DNA of 8,242 nt from NCBI GenBank assembly GCA_011620445.1, contig WOZB01000151.1, positions 1-8,242 on the forward strand, in the 5' to 3' direction. The notes beneath the pieces are model-generated. The model had not been told where the DNA came from. It saw only the letters and a list, made by a program, of their open reading frames with translations, and searched no databases. Numbering within the stretch: position 1 is the first letter of the stretch; every line of letters begins with the position of its first letter. Made by a program: the position numbers and the translations under genes. This stretch comes from Anaerolineaceae bacterium. GTDB taxonomy: Bacteria > Chloroflexota > Anaerolineae > Anaerolineales > Anaerolineaceae. Shown piece after piece: positions 6,455-8,242 of this stretch.

Positions 6455-8242
6455 TTGGAAGCTTATTGTTTAAAATGTAAAGCAAAGCGCAATGTAAAGG
6501 ATCCGGTACCCGGTTTCACTAAAACAGGTTCTCCCATTACCAGTGGATTTTGTGAAGTATGCGGTTCAAAACTAAGCAAACTCGGTACTACGCCTGCTCA
6601 TGAAGGCCTTAAGAAACCTTTGGTCCAAAAAACCGAAAGAGTAAAGAAATCCACAAAACTTTCAGTAAAACCTAAAAAGGCTGCGACTGCTAAAGTAAAC
6701 TCCAGGTCCAGCAGTAAGGCCAAGCTCAGAGCGATCCCAGCAGAATTTATTGGAAAGGGCAAGAATATGGTGGTCGTTGAATCACCTGCCAAAGCCCGAA
6801 CAATCGGCAAGTTTCTTGGCCAAGATTATTCCGTCATTGCCTCAGTTGGTCATGTACGCGACCTCCTCAAGACGCAATTGAGCGTGGATGTTGAAAACGA
6901 CTTTGAGCCGAAATACCGCATTTCTGACGATAAAAAGGGAATAGTAGCTGCCATTAGCCAGCGGGCAACCCGCAGCAGCACAATCTATCTTGCGACTGAC
7001 CCTGACCGCGAAGGTGAAGCGATCGCCTGGCACATCCAGCAGAGCGCGGAAATCCCTGAACAAAAAATAAAGCGCGTTGTTTTTCATGAAATCACCCACG
7101 AAGCAGTTAATGAAGCCTTTGCGCACCCCAGGCAAATTGACATGGACCTGGTGGACGCCCAGCAAGCCAGGCGCATTCTGGACCGTCTGGTTGGTTTCGG
7201 AATTAGCCCTATCTTGTGGTCCAAAGTACGCAGCGGCCTCTCAGCAGGACGCGTGCAGTCCATTTCTTTACGACTAATTGTAGAACGGGAACGGTTAATT
7301 CAGGATTATAAACCTGTAGAATACTGGGTCATCAAAGGGGATTTTCTTCCGAAAACCGGTAAGAAAAGTTTTCTTACAAAATTAATCAAAGTCAATAAAA
7401 AAGATCCGCATTTACCTGATGAAGCCGCTGCAAAGGCCTTGGTTGCCCAAATCCGGCAAGCGGCTTTCACGATTTCAAAAATTAATAAGTCCAATAAGCG
7501 TATTAGCCCTGGTGCGCCATTTATTACCAGTACTTTACAGCAAGAAGCTTCCCGGCGTTTAGGATTTACAACCAAGAAGACCATGCAGGTAGCCCAACAG
7601 CTTTATGAAGGCATTGATGTAGGCAACGGTGAACCCAGCGGTTTGATTACTTATATGCGTACAGATTCGGTAAATCTTTCTTCAACGGCAGTAGCGGAAG
7701 CCCGTAAATACATCCAAAACAAATTTGGCGCGGCATATTTGCCTGCCAAAGCTCCCAGCTATAAGACCCGGGCGGCCTCAGCGCAGGAAGCTCATGAGGC
7801 CATAAGGCCTACCATCGTCACTGCTGAACCCGATGGCATAAAGCAATTTTTGAGCTCTGATCAGCACAAGCTCTACAAACTTATCTGGCAGCGCTTCGTT
7901 GCTTGCCAGATGGAAAACGCTGTTTTGGAAGTGAACACAGTCGAAGTTACTGGAAATAGAGAGCAGGACAGCTATTTATTCCGGGCTTCAGGTTCTCGAA
8001 CATCCTTCCCTGGTTTTCAGGCTGTCTACTCAACGACCAAAGATGAAGACATGGAAGAAGAAGAAGAGAACGTACAAATTCCCCTTGAGCTGTTAAAAGA
8101 GGGCGATGACATTCATCTCAAAAATTTGCTCTTTGATCAACATTTCACGCAACCGCCAGCTCGATTCACTGAGGCTTCGTTGATCCAGGTTTTGGAAGAA
8201 AACAAGATCGGCAGGCCGTCCACTTATTCGCCTATTATTTCA
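6455..8242 (+). CDS. topA: DNA topoisomerase I with N-terminal DUF5679-type zinc ribbon (3' end outside window)
   Basis: Type IA topoisomerase, which relaxes negative supercoils through a covalent 5'-phosphotyrosine. The 596 residues present include a TOPRIM domain starting at MVVVESPAKA (105-114, E109) with TDPDREGEAI (181-190; D182, D184, E188), the SGLSAGRVQS segment (260-269), the catalytic tyrosine in GLITYMRTDS (Y400, R402), AQEAHEAIRPT (443-453, H447) and IGRPSTY (585-591). Any C-terminal zinc domains lie beyond the window. Unusually, residues 1-45 form a separate ribbon with CLKC (5-8) and CEVC (33-36) resembling DUF5679, followed by a lysine/serine-rich linker (about 52-103). The start is TTG 6455, with GAGG five bases upstream. 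No in-frame ATG or GTG gives a full ribbon, and the frame is closed at 6374-6376. An internal ATG at 6767 would give a standard TopA. Confidence 0.95.
   Translation, partial: MEAYCLKCKAKRNVKDPVPGFTKTGSPITSGFCEVCGSKLSKLGTTPAHEGLKKPLVQKTERVKKSTKLSVKPKKAATAKVNSRSSSKAKLRAIPAEFIGKGKNMVVVESPAKARTIGKFLGQDYSVIASVGHVRDLLKTQLSVDVENDFEPKYRISDDKKGIVAAISQRATRSSTIYLATDPDREGEAIAWHIQQSAEIPEQKIKRVVFHEITHEAVNEAFAHPRQIDMDLVDAQQARRILDRLVGFGISPILWSKVRSGLSAGRVQSISLRLIVERERLIQDYKPVEYWVIKGDFLPKTGKKSFLTKLIKVNKKDPHLPDEAAAKALVAQIRQAAFTISKINKSNKRISPGAPFITSTLQQEASRRLGFTTKKTMQVAQQLYEGIDVGNGEPSGLITYMRTDSVNLSSTAVAEARKYIQNKFGAAYLPAKAPSYKTRAASAQEAHEAIRPTIVTAEPDGIKQFLSSDQHKLYKLIWQRFVACQMENAVLEVNTVEVTGNREQDSYLFRASGSRTSFPGFQAVYSTTKDEDMEEEEENVQIPLELLKEGDDIHLKNLLFDQHFTQPPARFTEASLIQVLEENKIGRPSTYSPIIS
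6754..6769 (+). promoter_or_regulatory. Internal ribosome site and ATG within topA
   Basis: AAAGGG (6754-6759) lies seven bases before ATG 6767, in frame with topA. The ATG encodes the first residue of the TOPRIM strand MVVVESPAKA, which is where ordinary TopA proteins begin or nearly begin. Translation from here would produce a topoisomerase without the zinc ribbon and linker. The purine-rich stretch could equally be a by-product of lysine and glycine codons, so use as a start is inference. Confidence 0.3.

Overview
The window is an ordinary bacterial housekeeping region of moderate GC content. It has eight protein genes, no RNA genes, no mobile elements and no CRISPR arrays. The best guess for the source is an uncultured member of the Chloroflexota, probably Anaerolineae. 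This rests on protein character: a TopA carrying an N-terminal small zinc-ribbon domain of the DUF5679 type, the style of the RimM and DprA sequences, a Gram-positive-like LexA box, and a KhpA gene between rpsP and rimM. It is a judgement from memory, not from a tree.

Left arm (minus strand, bases 1-2536): recA lies downstream of a DUF1015-family gene. The 62-base gap between them holds a convincing recA promoter, with a LexA-like palindrome filling part of its spacer, so recA is probably SOS-inducible on its own. A perfect small inverted repeat directly follows the recA stop. The divergent gap at 2537-2650 separates the two arms and carries a good extended -10 promoter for the DUF1015 gene and a weaker candidate for ffh.

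Right arm (plus strand, bases 2651-8242): ffh, rpsP, khpA, rimM, dprA and topA follow one another closely. topA is cut by the window edge. The first four belong to protein targeting and ribosome assembly, and the last two to DNA uptake/recombination and DNA supercoiling. The order resembles the well-known Firmicutes region ffh-rpsP-khpA-rimM-trmD-rplS-...-dprA-topA, with the trmD-rplS section absent between rimM and dprA. rimM and dprA overlap. DprA loads RecA on single-stranded DNA in naturally transformable bacteria, so having both in one neighbourhood is suggestive but not proof of a link.

Most worth a second look: (1) a strong intrinsic-terminator-like hairpin lying inside the first codons of rimM; (2) the zinc-ribbon domain fused in front of TopA through a lysine-rich linker, with an internal ATG and ribosome site that could also give a standard TopA; (3) the LexA-like operator in the recA promoter. 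No entirely new system is evident in this window.
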